A DNA stretch of 64,000 bases, taken from Actinophytocola sp. (GTDB taxonomy: Bacteria > Actinomycetota > Actinomycetes > Mycobacteriales > Pseudonocardiaceae). Shown here piece after piece: positions 17,651 through 27,771 of the stretch; positions within the stretch are counted from its first letter, which is position 1; each line of letters starts with the position of its first letter. A program made the position numbers and the translations under genes. The notes below the pieces were generated by a model. It made no database searches and had not been told where the DNA came from. It saw only the letters and a program-made list of their open reading frames with translations. The stretch is taken from the NCBI RefSeq assembly GCF_009379765.1, contig NZ_WHTD01000012.1:1-64000 (forward strand). Reading direction: 5' to 3'.

Positions 17651-18454
17651 ATGCGCATCATCCGACCAGCGTTGCTCGCCGTGCTCACCGTCGCCCTCAC
17701 CCTCGTCGGCCTGCAACCCGCGCAGGCCGCCGCCGGGCCCTACGTCGCGCTCGGCGACTCCTACTCCTCCGGCGTCGGCAGCCGCACCTACTACGCCGAC
17801 AGCGGCTCCTGCTACCGCTCGCCCAAGGCCTACCCGGTGCTGGTCGCCCAGCGCATCGGCGCGCCGCTGACGTTCGCCGCCTGTTCCGGGGCGCGAGTGC
17901 CGGACGTGCTGAACCAGCTCGGCGGCCTCAGCTCCGCCACGGCGTTCGTCACCGTCTCGGTCGGCGGCAACGACGCCGGGTTCGCCGACGTCATCACCAA
18001 GTGCGCCTACCCGTGGCCGTGGACGTGCTGGGGCGACATCGACGCGGCGAACAACTACATCCGCAACACGCTGCCCGGGTCCCTCGACAACCTCTACAAC
18101 CAGATCCGGAGCCGGGCACCCGGCGCACAGGTCGCGGTCGTCGGCTACCCGCGCCTGTTCAACGGGGAGGAGTGCAACTTCGGCGCCCGGATCAGCTCGG
18201 GTGAGCAGGCCGAGCTGAACAGGACCGCCGATCTGCTGGCCACGACGATCGCCGGCCGGGCGGCCGCGCACGGCTTCGGCTTCGTGGACGTCCGCTCGGC
18301 CTTCACCGGCCACGCGGTCTGCGACGACGTCGAGTGGCTCAACGGCCTGTCCGACCCGATCCTCGAGTCCTACCACCCGAACGCCACCGGCCAGTCCGCC
18401 GGCTACACCCCGTTGGTACAGGGAAAGCTGACCGCCGCGGCGGTGGCGGCCTGA
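17651..18454 (+). CDS. Secreted SGNH-family lipase/esterase
   Basis: The 267-residue precursor has a signal peptide (MRIIRPALLAVLTVALTLVG, cleaved after AQA at about 26). The SGNH blocks follow: GDSYSSG with nucleophile S37, a Gly in CSGAR at about 78-82, GGND at 105-108, and the C-terminal DPILESYHPN with H242 as base. Six or more cysteines suggest disulfides, as in Streptomyces extracellular esterases. ATG 17651 follows GTGGAGGCAG; an upstream in-frame ATG has no such site and would bury the signal peptide. It likely hydrolyses acyl esters outside the cell. Confidence 0.9.
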   Translation: MRIIRPALLAVLTVALTLVGLQPAQAAAGPYVALGDSYSSGVGSRTYYADSGSCYRSPKAYPVLVAQRIGAPLTFAACSGARVPDVLNQLGGLSSATAFVTVSVGGNDAGFADVITKCAYPWPWTCWGDIDAANNYIRNTLPGSLDNLYNQIRSRAPGAQVAVVGYPRLFNGEECNFGARISSGEQAELNRTADLLATTIAGRAAAHGFGFVDVRSAFTGHAVCDDVEWLNGLSDPILESYHPNATGQSAGYTPLVQGKLTAAAVAA

Positions 18455-18627
18455 CCCGTTCGGAACGTGGTCACCTCACCCGATCGCACTCCATGTCGTC
18501 GACAGTTGCCGAGGGAGGTGAGATGACCTGTCCGGACTGGGCTATCGCGTTTCGGCGTGCAAGGATCGGGGTACGCGCCGGCCGCGGGTCCGGCCGGCCC
18601 TGCGAATCATTCAAGCGGAGGGCCACG

Positions 18628-18996
18628 GTGGCCAAGCAAAATCTGTCCGTCGACGTCCACGAAGAGCTGAGATCCGGCATCCCGGCGCCGATTCTCCGGC
18701 ATCGCCAGGCACCCCGGCCCGGCGATCGCCTGCGAAGGGCGGTGGACGCGGCGCTCGCGGAGCTGGCCGCGACCGCCACCCCCGACCATCCGACGCTGCA
18801 CAAGCTCGACGACCTGCTGGTCGGCGGCCTGGCCTGGGCGGCGGCCACCGGGGACACCTGCCGCATCGAGTCCGCCGTGCACGCGGTGCGCACCGCGCGT
18901 GTCCGGCTCGACGCGGACGATCCGGACGGGGCCCGCACCGCGTTGGTCAGCGCGCGGGACGGCCTCAACCAGCCGAGCCGGCGCGACGCGCGCTGA
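18628..18996 (+). CDS. Hypothetical helical protein upstream of malQ
   Basis: A 122-residue protein starting VAKQNLSVDVHEELRSG at GTG 18628 with GGAGGG upstream. An in-frame ATG at 18523 with a stronger GGGAGGTGAG site would add 35 residues; that extension looks like leader sequence, but the site is good enough that the longer form cannot be dismissed. The C-terminal half is helical (AVDAALAELAAT, TALVSARDGLN) and may bind a partner. It ends 11 bp before malQ, so it is probably in that operon. No family recognised. Confidence 0.6.
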   Translation: MAKQNLSVDVHEELRSGIPAPILRHRQAPRPGDRLRRAVDAALAELAATATPDHPTLHKLDDLLVGGLAWAAATGDTCRIESAVHAVRTARVRLDADDPDGARTALVSARDGLNQPSRRDAR

Positions 18997-19007
18997 CCCG
19001 GCCGCGA

Positions 19008-21017
19008 ATGGACGCCGAGCTCCGCGCGCTCGCCGGCGCGCACGGTGTCGCCACCTGGTACGAGGACACCGAACGCCGCCGGATCGAGGTCGCCGACGAC
19101 ACCGTGGTCGCGGTACTCGCCCAGCTCGGCGTCGACGCGACCACCCCAGCGACCGTCCACGCCGAGCTGACCGACGCCATCGCCCGGCACGGCCGCACGA
19201 CCGTGCCGGACCCGATGGTGCTGCGGGCCGGCGAGGCACCCGTGCTCGGCGTGCCCGGCGAGCTGACCCTCGAGGACGGCACCGTCCGGCCGGTACCCGA
19301 CCGGCTTCCCCCGGACCTACCACTGGGCTGGCACACGCTGACGGTGGGCGAGCGGCAGGTCACCGTGGCGGTGACGCCGCCGAAGCTGCCGCCGGTGCCG
19401 CCGGCCTGGGGCTGGATGGTGCAGGCCTACGCGCTGCATTCGCCCGGCTCGTGGGGCATCGGCGACCTCACCGACCTGCGCACCCTGGTCACCGGCTCGG
19501 CGAAGCTCGGCGCGGGGGTGCTGCTGGTCAACCCGGTGCAGGCGATCACGCCGGTCCCGCCGATCCAGCGCTCGCCGTACTCGCCGTCCAGCCGCCGCTT
19601 CGCCAACCCGCTGTATCTGCGGATCACCGACACCGAGCCGTTCCGCCGGGCCTCGCCCGAGGTTCGGGCCGAGGTCGTCGCGCTCGCGCCGCCACCAGGT
19701 GGCGGGCTCATCGACTACGACGCGGTGTGGGCGGCCAAGCTCGCCGCGCTGGAGCTGCTGTGGCGACGCTCGCTGCCGTTGCCGCCCCCGCCGGACGACC
19801 CGGCGCTGTGCGACTTCGCCACGTTCTGCGCGCTGGCCGAGCGGCACGGGCCGGACTGGCGGAGGTGGCCGGCGGAGCTGCGCCACCCGCGGAGCACCGC
19901 GGTCGAGGCGGCGCGCCGGGACAACCCGCGGACCGCGTTCCACGCGTGGCTGCAAGGGCTGTGCCGGGAGCAGCTGACCGAGGTGCGGACGGCCGCGGAA
20001 GGCATGGCCGTCGGCATCGTGCACGACCTCCCGGTGGGCGTCGACCCGGCCGGCGCGGACGCGTGGGCGCTGCAGGACGTGCTGGCCTCGGAGGTCACCG
20101 TCGGCGCGCCGCCGGACGCGTTCAGCCAGCAAGGCCAGGACTGGAACCTGCCGCCGTGGCGCCCGGACCGGTTGGCCGCGGCCGGGTATGCCCCTTTCCG
20201 TGACGTCATCCGCGCCGTGCTGGCCCATGCCGACGGGATCCGGGTCGACCACGTCATGGGGCTGTGGCGGCTGTGGTGGATCCCGCCGGGTCGGCCCGCG
20301 AGCGGGGGTACCTACGTCACCTACGACGCGAAGGCGCTGCTCGGCGTGCTCGCGCTGGAGGCACACCGGGCGTCGGCGATCGTCGTCGGCGAGGACCTGG
20401 GCACCGTGTCCGACGAGGTGCGCGGCGCGCTGCGGGACCGCGGCGTGCTGAGCTCCGCGGTGCTGTGGTTCCAGCGTGACGAGGACGCCCCCGGCGAGCC
20501 GCTGCTGGCGCCGAGCCGCTGGCCGGCCGACGCGATGGCGAGCATCTCCACCCACGACCTGCCGACGGCGGCCGGGTTCCTGCGCGGCGAGCACGTGCGG
20601 GTGCGGGCCGAGCGCGGCCTGCTCGCGGACCCGGAGGCGGAGAAGGCGCGCGCCGCGGCCGACCGGGACGAGCTCCTGGCCGAGCTCGCAGCGCACGGAC
20701 TGCTGCCGGCCGGCGAGAACGGTGCCGTCGGCGAGACCGACCTGGTCGCGGCGCTGCACGCGTTGCTCGCGACCTCCGCGAGCCGGCTGTTGCTCACCTC
20801 GCCGCAGGACGCGCTCGGCGAGGTCCACCAGCCCAACCTGCCCGGCACCATCGACGAGTACCCCAACTGGCGGATCCCTCTTCCGGTGTCGGTGGACGAA
20901 CTTTTGACACACCCAGTAGTCGTTCGGGCGGTCGCCTTCCTGCGTGCCGCCCGGTCGGGGACCGAGCCCAAAACCCGATCGGTTGGTCCTGCCGTGGAGC
21001 CGCTCAAACGGCGGTAG
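19008..21017 (+). CDS. malQ: 4-alpha-glucanotransferase (amylomaltase, GH77)
   Basis: The 669-residue protein disproportionates malto-oligosaccharides. The GH77 features are GSWGIGDLTDL at about 145-155, SPYSPSSRRFANPLYL at about 188-203, the nucleophile Asp in RVDHVMG at about 414, the acid/base Glu in GEDLGTV at about 462, and the third Asp in STHDLPTAAG at about 517. An N-terminal beta-rich extension (1-130) is normal for actinobacterial MalQ. It heads an alpha-glucan block with glgX, treY and treZ, which suggests that chains trimmed by GlgX are resized before conversion to trehalose. Confidence 0.95.
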   Translation: MDAELRALAGAHGVATWYEDTERRRIEVADDTVVAVLAQLGVDATTPATVHAELTDAIARHGRTTVPDPMVLRAGEAPVLGVPGELTLEDGTVRPVPDRLPPDLPLGWHTLTVGERQVTVAVTPPKLPPVPPAWGWMVQAYALHSPGSWGIGDLTDLRTLVTGSAKLGAGVLLVNPVQAITPVPPIQRSPYSPSSRRFANPLYLRITDTEPFRRASPEVRAEVVALAPPPGGGLIDYDAVWAAKLAALELLWRRSLPLPPPPDDPALCDFATFCALAERHGPDWRRWPAELRHPRSTAVEAARRDNPRTAFHAWLQGLCREQLTEVRTAAEGMAVGIVHDLPVGVDPAGADAWALQDVLASEVTVGAPPDAFSQQGQDWNLPPWRPDRLAAAGYAPFRDVIRAVLAHADGIRVDHVMGLWRLWWIPPGRPASGGTYVTYDAKALLGVLALEAHRASAIVVGEDLGTVSDEVRGALRDRGVLSSAVLWFQRDEDAPGEPLLAPSRWPADAMASISTHDLPTAAGFLRGEHVRVRAERGLLADPEAEKARAAADRDELLAELAAHGLLPAGENGAVGETDLVAALHALLATSASRLLLTSPQDALGEVHQPNLPGTIDEYPNWRIPLPVSVDELLTHPVVVRAVAFLRAARSGTEPKTRSVGPAVEPLKRR

Positions 21018-21081
21018 CACTGTCGGTGCTGGCATTTAACGTTGTTTCCGATCGCTTCGACCGCCCCACCGAGGAGCACGT

Positions 21082-23256
21082 GTGCAGGCCTGGCCAGGTT
21101 CCCCCTACCCGCTCGGCGCCACCTATGACGGCGCCGGCACCAACTTCGCGCTGTTCTCCGAGATGGCGGAGCGGGTCGAGCTGTGCCTGTTCGACGCGGC
21201 GGGCGCCGAGACGCGCGTGCGGCTGCCGGAGGTCGACGGCTTCGTGTGGCACGGCTACCTGCCGGGGGTCGGCCCCGGCCAGCAGTACGGCTTCCGCGTG
21301 CACGGCCCGTACGACCCGGCCGACGGCCGGCGCTGCAACCCCGCCAAGCTGCTGCTCGACCCGTACGCCAAGGCGGTCACCGGCGCGGTCGACTGGGACG
21401 GGTCGGTGTTCGGCTACCCGTTCGGCGAGCCGGACGAGCACAACGACGCCGACTCGGCCGGGCACACCATCCGCGGCGTGGTCGTCAACCCGTTCTTCGA
21501 CTGGGCCACCGACCGGCCGCCCAAGACGCCGTACAACGAGACGGTCATCTACGAGACACACGTGCGCGGGATGACCAAGCTGCACCCCGAGATCCCCGAG
21601 GAGATGCGCGGCACCTACTCGGGGCTCGCCCATCCGGTGGTCATCGACCACCTCATCGACCTCGGCATCACCGCGGTCGAGCTGATGCCGGTCCACCAGT
21701 TCCTCCACGACCACGGGCTCACCGAGCGGGGCCTGCGTAACTATTGGGGCTACAACACCATCGCCTACCTCGCGCCGCACGACGGCTACGCCGCGGCCAG
21801 CCTCACGCCGGGCAGCCAGGTGCAGGAGTTCAAGGCGATGGTGCGGGCCATGCACGAGGCCGGCATCGAGGTCATCCTCGACGTCGTCTACAACCACACC
21901 GCGGAGGGCAACCACCTCGGCCCCACGCTGTCCTTGCGCGGCATCGACAACGAGGCGTACTACCGGCTGGTCGAGGACGACCGGCGGTACTACATGGACT
22001 ACACCGGCACCGGCAACTCGCTCAACGTGCGCAGCCCGCACACCTTGCAGCTCATCATGGACTCGCTGCGGTACTGGGTCACCGAGATGCGGGTCGACGG
22101 GTTCCGCTTCGACCTGGCCGCCACGCTCGCCAGGGAGTTCTACGACGTCGACCGGCTGTCCACGTTCTTCGACCTGGTGCAGCAGGACCCGGTCATCAGC
22201 CAGGTCAAGCTCATCGCCGAGCCGTGGGACGTCGGGCCCGGCGGCTACCAGGTGGGCAACTTTCCTCCACTGTGGACGGAGTGGAACGGCAAGTACCGCG
22301 ACACCGTCCGCGACTTCTGGCGCGGCGAGCCGGCCACGCTCGGCGAGTTCGGCTCGCGCATCACCGGCTCGTCCGACCTCTACCAGGACGACGGCAGGCG
22401 GCCGTACGCGTCGATCAACTTCGTCACCGCGCACGACGGCTTCACCCTCGACGACCTGGTGTCCTACAACCAGAAGCACAACGAGGCCAACGGCGAGGGC
22501 AACCGCGACGGCGCCGACGACAACCGGTCGTGGAACTGCGGCACCGAGGGCCCCACCGACGACGAGAAGATCAACCATCTGCGGGCCAGGCAGCGGCGCA
22601 ACATGCTGGCCACGCTGCTGCTGTCGCAAGGCGTGCCCATGCTGCTCCACGGCGACGAGCTGGGCCGCACCCAGCAGGGCAACAACAACGGCTACTGCCA
22701 GGACAGTGAGCTGTCGTGGGTCGACTGGTCGCTGGCCGAGCGCAACGGCGACCTGGTCGACTTCACCAGCGCGGTCATCGAGCTGCGGCACAACCACCCG
22801 GTGTTCCGCAGGCGCCGGTTCTTCGCCGGCCGGCCCATCCGCAAGGGTGGGGAGCTGCGCGACATCGCGTGGTTCACCCCGGCCGGCGAGGAGATGTCCG
22901 AGCAGGACTGGGAGTCCGGGTTCGGCCGCTGCATCGTGGTCTTCCTCAACGGCGACGCCATCGGCGACCTCGACCGCCGCGGCGAACGCGTCCGCGACGA
23001 CTCGTTCCTGCTGTGCTTCAACGCCCACGACGACGACATCGAGATGACCGTTCCGGACGGGAGCTACGGCGCCGAATGGACGGTCATCGTCGACACCGCC
23101 AGCGGCGAGGTCTTCGCCGAGTCCGGCGGCGGCGTGGTGGTGGGCGTCGTGGCCGGCGGCAACCCCACGGCCGCCCGCACGGTGCACGCCGGCTCCACGA
23201 CCACGGTGGCGTCCCGCTCGCTCCTGGTCCTGCAGCGCACCGGAGCCCCGGTGTGA
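21082..23256 (+). CDS. glgX: Glycogen debranching enzyme GlgX (GH13, isoamylase type)
   Basis: The 724-residue enzyme starts at GTG 21082 behind GAGGAG. It has an N-terminal CBM48-type domain (about 10-100), then the GH13 barrel: DVVYNHT at about 267, nucleophile in GFRFDLA at about 350, acid Glu in IAEPWD at about 383, and TAHDGFTL at about 452. The NYWGYN and [10 protein letters not shown] blocks are typical of GlgX/TreX. It removes alpha-1,6 branches from glycogen or limit dextrin. Its TGA overlaps the ATG of treY (TGATG). Confidence 0.95.
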   Translation: MQAWPGSPYPLGATYDGAGTNFALFSEMAERVELCLFDAAGAETRVRLPEVDGFVWHGYLPGVGPGQQYGFRVHGPYDPADGRRCNPAKLLLDPYAKAVTGAVDWDGSVFGYPFGEPDEHNDADSAGHTIRGVVVNPFFDWATDRPPKTPYNETVIYETHVRGMTKLHPEIPEEMRGTYSGLAHPVVIDHLIDLGITAVELMPVHQFLHDHGLTERGLRNYWGYNTIAYLAPHDGYAAASLTPGSQVQEFKAMVRAMHEAGIEVILDVVYNHTAEGNHLGPTLSLRGIDNEAYYRLVEDDRRYYMDYTGTGNSLNVRSPHTLQLIMDSLRYWVTEMRVDGFRFDLAATLAREFYDVDRLSTFFDLVQQDPVISQVKLIAEPWDVGPGGYQVGNFPPLWTEWNGKYRDTVRDFWRGEPATLGEFGSRITGSSDLYQDDGRRPYASINFVTAHDGFTLDDLVSYNQKHNEANGEGNRDGADDNRSWNCGTEGPTDDEKINHLRARQRRNMLATLLLSQGVPMLLHGDELGRTQQGNNNGYCQDSELSWVDWSLAERNGDLVDFTSAVIELRHNHPVFRRRRFFAGRPIRKGGELRDIAWFTPAGEEMSEQDWESGFGRCIVVFLNGDAIGDLDRRGERVRDDSFLLCFNAHDDDIEMTVPDGSYGAEWTVIVDTASGEVFAESGGGVVVGVVAGGNPTAARTVHAGSTTTVASRSLLVLQRTGAPV

Positions 23257-25538
23257 TGGTGCCCAGCTCCACCTACCGGATCCAGGTCCGCCCCGACTTC
23301 CCCCTCGACGCCACCGCCGACCTCGTGCCCTACCTCGACCGGCTCGGCGTCGGTGCGGTCTACACCTCGCCGCTGCTGGCCGCGGCGCCCGGATCCGCGC
23401 ACGGCTACGACGTCGTCGACCCCACCAGGGCCAACCCGGAGCTCGGCGGAGAGGAGGCCCGGCTGCGGCTCGTGGCCGCGGTCCGCTCGGCCGGCCTCGG
23501 GCTGGTCGTCGACCTCGTGCCCAACCACATGTCGGTCGAGGTCCCCCTGGCCAACCCGTGGTGGTGGGACGTGCTCACCCACGGCCCGGCGTCGCGCTAC
23601 GCCGGCTACTTCGACATCGACTTCGCGCGCGGCCCCATCCTGCTGCCGGTCCTCGGCGACGAGGGCGACGGGGGCAGGCTCGAGGTCCGGGAGGATCGGC
23701 TCCGCTACTACGACCACGAGTTCCCGATCGCGCCCGGCACCGGCCAGGGCAGTGCCGCCGAGGTGCACGAGCGCCAGCACTACCGGCTCGTGCACTGGAA
23801 GCGGGGCAACGCCGAGCTGACCTACCGCCGCTTCTTCGACGTCACCTCGCTCGCCGCGGTCCGGGTCGAGCGCCCGGAGGTCTTCGCCGCCACGCACGCC
23901 GAGGTGCTGCGCTGGGTCGAGTCCGGCGAGGTTCACGGCCTGCGCATCGACCATCCCGACGGCCTCGCCGACCCGGGTGGCTACCTCCGGCGGCTGCGCG
24001 AGCACACCGACTGCTGGCTCGTCGTCGAGAAGATCCTCGCGGCCGGCGAGGAGCTCCCGGCATCCTGGCCGGTGCACGGCACCACCGGCTACGACGCGCT
24101 CCGCCAGATCTGCGGGGTGTTCGTCGACCAGGCGGGCGAGGGGCCGCTCACCGGGCTCGCGGCCACGTTCGGCGGCATCGACTTCCACGCCGAGGCGGAG
24201 CGTTGCCGGCGGCTCATCACCTCGACGTCGCTGGTCGCCGAGACGCGCCGGATCGCCGCCCTGGTGCCCGGCGTGCCCGCGGAGGTCGCGCAGGAGGCCG
24301 CGCGGGAGGCCGTCGCCGAGCTGATGGTCGCGTTCCCGGTCTACCGCTCGTACCTGCCGGAAGGCTCCGCGCACTGGTCGGCGGCGGTCGCGCGGGCGCG
24401 CAGGCCCCACCTCGCGGAGGCCGTCGACACCATCGACCGCGCGGTGCGCACCGACCCGCACGGCGAGCTGGCCACCCGCATCCAGCAGACGTCGGGCATG
24501 GTCGTCGCGAAGGGCGACGAGGACACCGCGTTCTACCGCTACCCGCGCCTCACCGGACTCAACGAGGTCGGCGGCGCACCCGACCGGTTCGGTGTGTCGG
24601 TGGCCGAGTTCCACGCGGGCGCGGTGGCCCGCGAGTCCGGCCGGCCCGCCGGCATGACCGCACTGTCCACACACGACACCAAACGGTCCGAGGACGTCCG
24701 CGCCCGGCTGGCGGTGCTCGCCGAGCTGCCGGCCGAGTTCGCCGAGGCGGCCGCCCGATGGTCGGCCCGCCGCGGGCTGCCCGAGCCCACGCTCGAGCTC
24801 CTGGCCTGGCAGACGCTGGTGGGCGCGTGGCCGATCACCCCGGCGCGGCTGTCCGCATACCTGGACAAGGCGGCGAAGGAGGCCAAGGTCGCCACCTCGT
24901 GGGTCGACCACGACGAGGAGTTCGAGAAGGCCGTGCGCGACTGGCCGGAGGCGGTCCTGGGCGATGCCGGACTGGCCGCCGAGGTACAAGCGTTCGTCGA
25001 GCGAGTCCGGCTGCCCGGCTGGTCCAACGCGCTGGGCCAGAAGCTGGTCCAGCTGGCCGGACCGGGCGTGCCCGACGTCTACCAGGGCAGCGAGCTGTGG
25101 GACCTGTCCCTGGTCGACCCGGACAACCGCCGCCCGGTCGACCACCCGCTGCGCGCCGAACTGCTGACCCGCCTGGAACAGGGCTGGCTCCCCGAGGTCG
25201 ATCACACCGGCGCCGTCAAGCTCCACGTGGTCCGCACGGTCCTGCGGCTGCGCCGCGCGGAACCGCGGCTGTTCACCGGCTACCGGCCGCTGCACGCCGA
25301 CGGCCCGGCCGCGCGGCACGCGCTGGCCTTCATGCGCGGGTCCGACCTGGCCGCGGTGGCCACCCGCCTCCCGGTGGGCCTGGCCCGCACCGGCTGGCAG
25401 GACACCGTGCTCGCGCTCCCCGCCGGGCGCGGCACGTGGACCGACCTGCTGACCGGCCGCTCGGTGGCACCCACCGCGGCGCTCGGCGATCTGCTCGACC
25501 GCTACCCCGTCGCCTTCCTCCGCAGGGAGGCCCCATGA
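23256..25538 (+). CDS. treY: Malto-oligosyltrehalose synthase
   Basis: The 760-residue enzyme turns the reducing-end alpha-1,4 bond of a maltodextrin into an alpha,alpha-1,1 bond. Family marks are [10 protein letters not shown] at the N-terminus, DLVPNHM at about 88, GLRIDHPDGLADP at about 228, VVEKIL..GEELP..W..GTTGYD at about 255-285, TALSTHDTKRSEDVRARL at about 465, and the end LPDVYQGSE/DPDNRRPVD equivalents at about 605-630. It overlaps glgX and treZ by a few bases at both ends, so it is translationally coupled in a tight operon. Confidence 0.96.
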   Translation: MVPSSTYRIQVRPDFPLDATADLVPYLDRLGVGAVYTSPLLAAAPGSAHGYDVVDPTRANPELGGEEARLRLVAAVRSAGLGLVVDLVPNHMSVEVPLANPWWWDVLTHGPASRYAGYFDIDFARGPILLPVLGDEGDGGRLEVREDRLRYYDHEFPIAPGTGQGSAAEVHERQHYRLVHWKRGNAELTYRRFFDVTSLAAVRVERPEVFAATHAEVLRWVESGEVHGLRIDHPDGLADPGGYLRRLREHTDCWLVVEKILAAGEELPASWPVHGTTGYDALRQICGVFVDQAGEGPLTGLAATFGGIDFHAEAERCRRLITSTSLVAETRRIAALVPGVPAEVAQEAAREAVAELMVAFPVYRSYLPEGSAHWSAAVARARRPHLAEAVDTIDRAVRTDPHGELATRIQQTSGMVVAKGDEDTAFYRYPRLTGLNEVGGAPDRFGVSVAEFHAGAVARESGRPAGMTALSTHDTKRSEDVRARLAVLAELPAEFAEAAARWSARRGLPEPTLELLAWQTLVGAWPITPARLSAYLDKAAKEAKVATSWVDHDEEFEKAVRDWPEAVLGDAGLAAEVQAFVERVRLPGWSNALGQKLVQLAGPGVPDVYQGSELWDLSLVDPDNRRPVDHPLRAELLTRLEQGWLPEVDHTGAVKLHVVRTVLRLRRAEPRLFTGYRPLHADGPAARHALAFMRGSDLAAVATRLPVGLARTGWQDTVLALPAGRGTWTDLLTGRSVAPTAALGDLLDRYPVAFLRREAP

Positions 25539-27265
25539 CCCGCGACGACGAGCACTTCTCCGTCTGGGCCCCGCATCGCGAGCGGGTCCGGCTCAGGCTC
25601 GGCCCGGCCACCCGCGAGATGGCGCGCGACCACCGCGGCTGGTGGCACGCCCAGGTTCCCGGCACCGGCGACGGCACCGACTACGCGTTCCTGCTCGACG
25701 ACGACGGGACGCCGCTGCCCGACCCGCGCTCGCAGTGGCAGCCGGCAGGTGTGCACGGACCGTCGCGGCGCTACTCCCACGGCACGTTCGGCTGGACCGA
25801 CCAGCGCTGGACCGGCCGGCCGCTCGCGGGCGGCGTCATCTACGAGCTGCACGTCGGCACGTTCACCGAGCACGGCACGTTCAACGCGGCGCTCGAGCAC
25901 CTCGACCACCTCGTCGACCTCGGCGTCGACTTCGTGGAGGTGCTGCCGGTCAACGCGTTCGACGGCACCGCGGGCTGGGGCTACGACGGCGTCGGGTGGG
26001 GCGCGGTGCACGAGCCGTACGGCGGGCCGACCGCGTTCAAGCGGTTCGTCGACGCGTGCCACGCGCGCGGGATCGGCGTGCTGCTCGACGTCGTCTACAA
26101 CCACCTCGGCCCGTCCGGCGCCTACCTCGACCGGTTCGGGCCGTACTTCGCCGGCCGCACCGTCTGGGGTCCGGCGCTCAACCTCGACGGCCCCGACTCC
26201 GACGAGGTCCGCCGCTACGTCCTCGACAACGCGCTGTGCTGGCTGCAGCACTACCACCTCGACGGCCTGCGCCTCGACGCCGTGCACGCGCTGGTCGACA
26301 GGGGCGCCACGCATGTGCTGGAGGAGCTGGCCGCCGAGGTCGACGCGCTCGCCGCGGGGCTGCGCCGGCCGCTGCACCTCATCGCGGAGTCCGACCTCAA
26401 CGACCCGAAGCTGGTCACCGCACGCGACGCGGGCGGCTACGGCCTGGAAGCCCAATGGTGCGACGACCTGCACCACGCGCTGCACGTCGCGCTCACCGGC
26501 GAGACCGACGGCTACTACGCCGACTTCGGCGCTCCCGGCGCGCTGCCGACCACGCTGCGCCAGGCGTTCTTCCACGCCGGCACGTGGTCGTCGTTCCGCG
26601 GCCGCACGCACGGCCGCCCGGTGGACCCGCGACGCACCTCGGGCCACCGGTTCCTCATCTACCTGCAGAACCACGACCAGATCGGCAACCGCGCCCGGGG
26701 CGACCGGATGACCGCCACCATCTCCCCCGCGCGCATGCTCTGCGGCGCGGCCATCGTCCTGTGCTCCCCGTACACCCCGATGATCTTCATGGGCGAGGAG
26801 TGGGCGGCCGGCTCGCCATGGCAGTTCTTCGCCTCCTTCACCGATCCCGACCTCGCGGCCGCGGTCCGCGACGGCCGCCGCAAGGAGTTCGCGGAGCACG
26901 GGTGGGGCGAGTCCGAGGTCCCCGACCCGATGGACGTGGGCACGGTCATCCGCTCGACCCTCCCGTGGGCCGAGCTGCACGACCCGGCCCACCGCGGCGT
27001 CTACGACACCTACCGGGCGCTCATCGCGCTGCGCCGCACGTATCCCGAGCTGGCGGATCCCCGGCTGGACCACTTCACCGTCGAGACGTCCGACGCGTGG
27101 CTGATCCTCCACCGGGGCCGCCGCCGGGTGCTGGTCAACCTGGGCACCGCGGACGCCGAGTTCCTGCTCGACCGCCGACCGGGCCCGGTGCTCCTTGCCT
27201 CCGCGCGGCCCGAGGTCACCGGCACCCATGTCCGCGTCCCGGCCGAGTCCTTCGTGGTGATGTAG
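25535..27265 (+). CDS. treZ: Malto-oligosyltrehalose trehalohydrolase
   Basis: The 576-residue GH13 enzyme releases trehalose from the TreY product. It has an N-terminal CBM48-like domain (FSVWAPHRERVRL), YELHVGTF at about 105, the nucleophile Asp in GLRLDAVHAL at about 247, acid Glu in IAESDLNDP at about 285, and the third Asp in QNHDQIGNRA at about 380. The ATG overlaps the treY stop (ATGA). TreY and TreZ together make trehalose from glycogen-derived chains, an osmolyte and stress sugar in actinomycetes. Confidence 0.96.
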   Translation: MTRDDEHFSVWAPHRERVRLRLGPATREMARDHRGWWHAQVPGTGDGTDYAFLLDDDGTPLPDPRSQWQPAGVHGPSRRYSHGTFGWTDQRWTGRPLAGGVIYELHVGTFTEHGTFNAALEHLDHLVDLGVDFVEVLPVNAFDGTAGWGYDGVGWGAVHEPYGGPTAFKRFVDACHARGIGVLLDVVYNHLGPSGAYLDRFGPYFAGRTVWGPALNLDGPDSDEVRRYVLDNALCWLQHYHLDGLRLDAVHALVDRGATHVLEELAAEVDALAAGLRRPLHLIAESDLNDPKLVTARDAGGYGLEAQWCDDLHHALHVALTGETDGYYADFGAPGALPTTLRQAFFHAGTWSSFRGRTHGRPVDPRRTSGHRFLIYLQNHDQIGNRARGDRMTATISPARMLCGAAIVLCSPYTPMIFMGEEWAAGSPWQFFASFTDPDLAAAVRDGRRKEFAEHGWGESEVPDPMDVGTVIRSTLPWAELHDPAHRGVYDTYRALIALRRTYPELADPRLDHFTVETSDAWLILHRGRRRVLVNLGTADAEFLLDRRPGPVLLASARPEVTGTHVRVPAESFVVM

Positions 27266-27400
27266 ATGGCCTTCATCTACAACCATCACCTTCGACGCGC
27301 GCAACCCCCGCACCCTGGCGGAGTTCTGGTCCGCCACCACCGGCTACGAGATGGTCGAGCGCACGCAGATGATCTTGTCGTCCGGTGTGACGATCACCTG
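27266..27400 (+). pseudogene. Remnant of a glyoxalase/VOC-family protein
   Basis: Just after treZ the bases read MAFI from ATG 27266. After a one-base shift they read TITFDARNPRTLAEFWSATT then GYEMVERTQ, the opening strand and helix of a VOC (glyoxalase-like) domain. The rest of the domain is absent. A complete relative lies 370 bp downstream. This is a truncated, frameshifted copy. Confidence 0.6.
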
Positions 27401-27544
27401 GACAGCACCTCGTCGGCGATGCTCCCGACCGGCGTGCACCGGGTCCTCCCGGACAACCTCCGGCCGCCGACAGGCGAGCAGAACCGCACGTAGATGGTCT
27501 GTGTCACGCACACGATCGGCGGCTCCGACGCTGAACTGCAAGAC

Positions 27545-27771
27545 TCGCCTTCATCGCCGGAAACCTGGCGATCGAGCAGGCGTTCGTGCGGACCCACTGT
27601 CACCTGCACTTCTTCCGGCTGTCGTACAACCAGCCGTTCGGCGAGCAGACGATCGTGGAACACCGGGCGATCGTCGAGGCGCTGGTCGCCGGCCGCCCTG
27701 ACCAGGCCAGGCAGGCGATGACCCACCACCTGGAGACGGCGCGGGACCGCCTGTCTAGGTTCGACACATGA
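27545..27771 (+). pseudogene. C-terminal fragment of a GntR/FadR (FCD-domain) regulator
   Basis: The frame reads AGNLAIEQAFVRTHCHLHFF, then FGEQTIVEHRAIVEALVAGR and RPDQARQAMTHHLETARDRL, the last helices of an FCD ligand-binding domain including the conserved H..I..AL segment. The N-terminal winged helix is missing and there is no start of its own. The TGA overlaps the ATG of the next gene. Confidence 0.7.

Noticed and set aside
21004-25319. Long minus-strand frames opposite glgX and treY
   Set aside because: They are high-GC shadow frames of two genes with many catalytic motifs on the plus strand.
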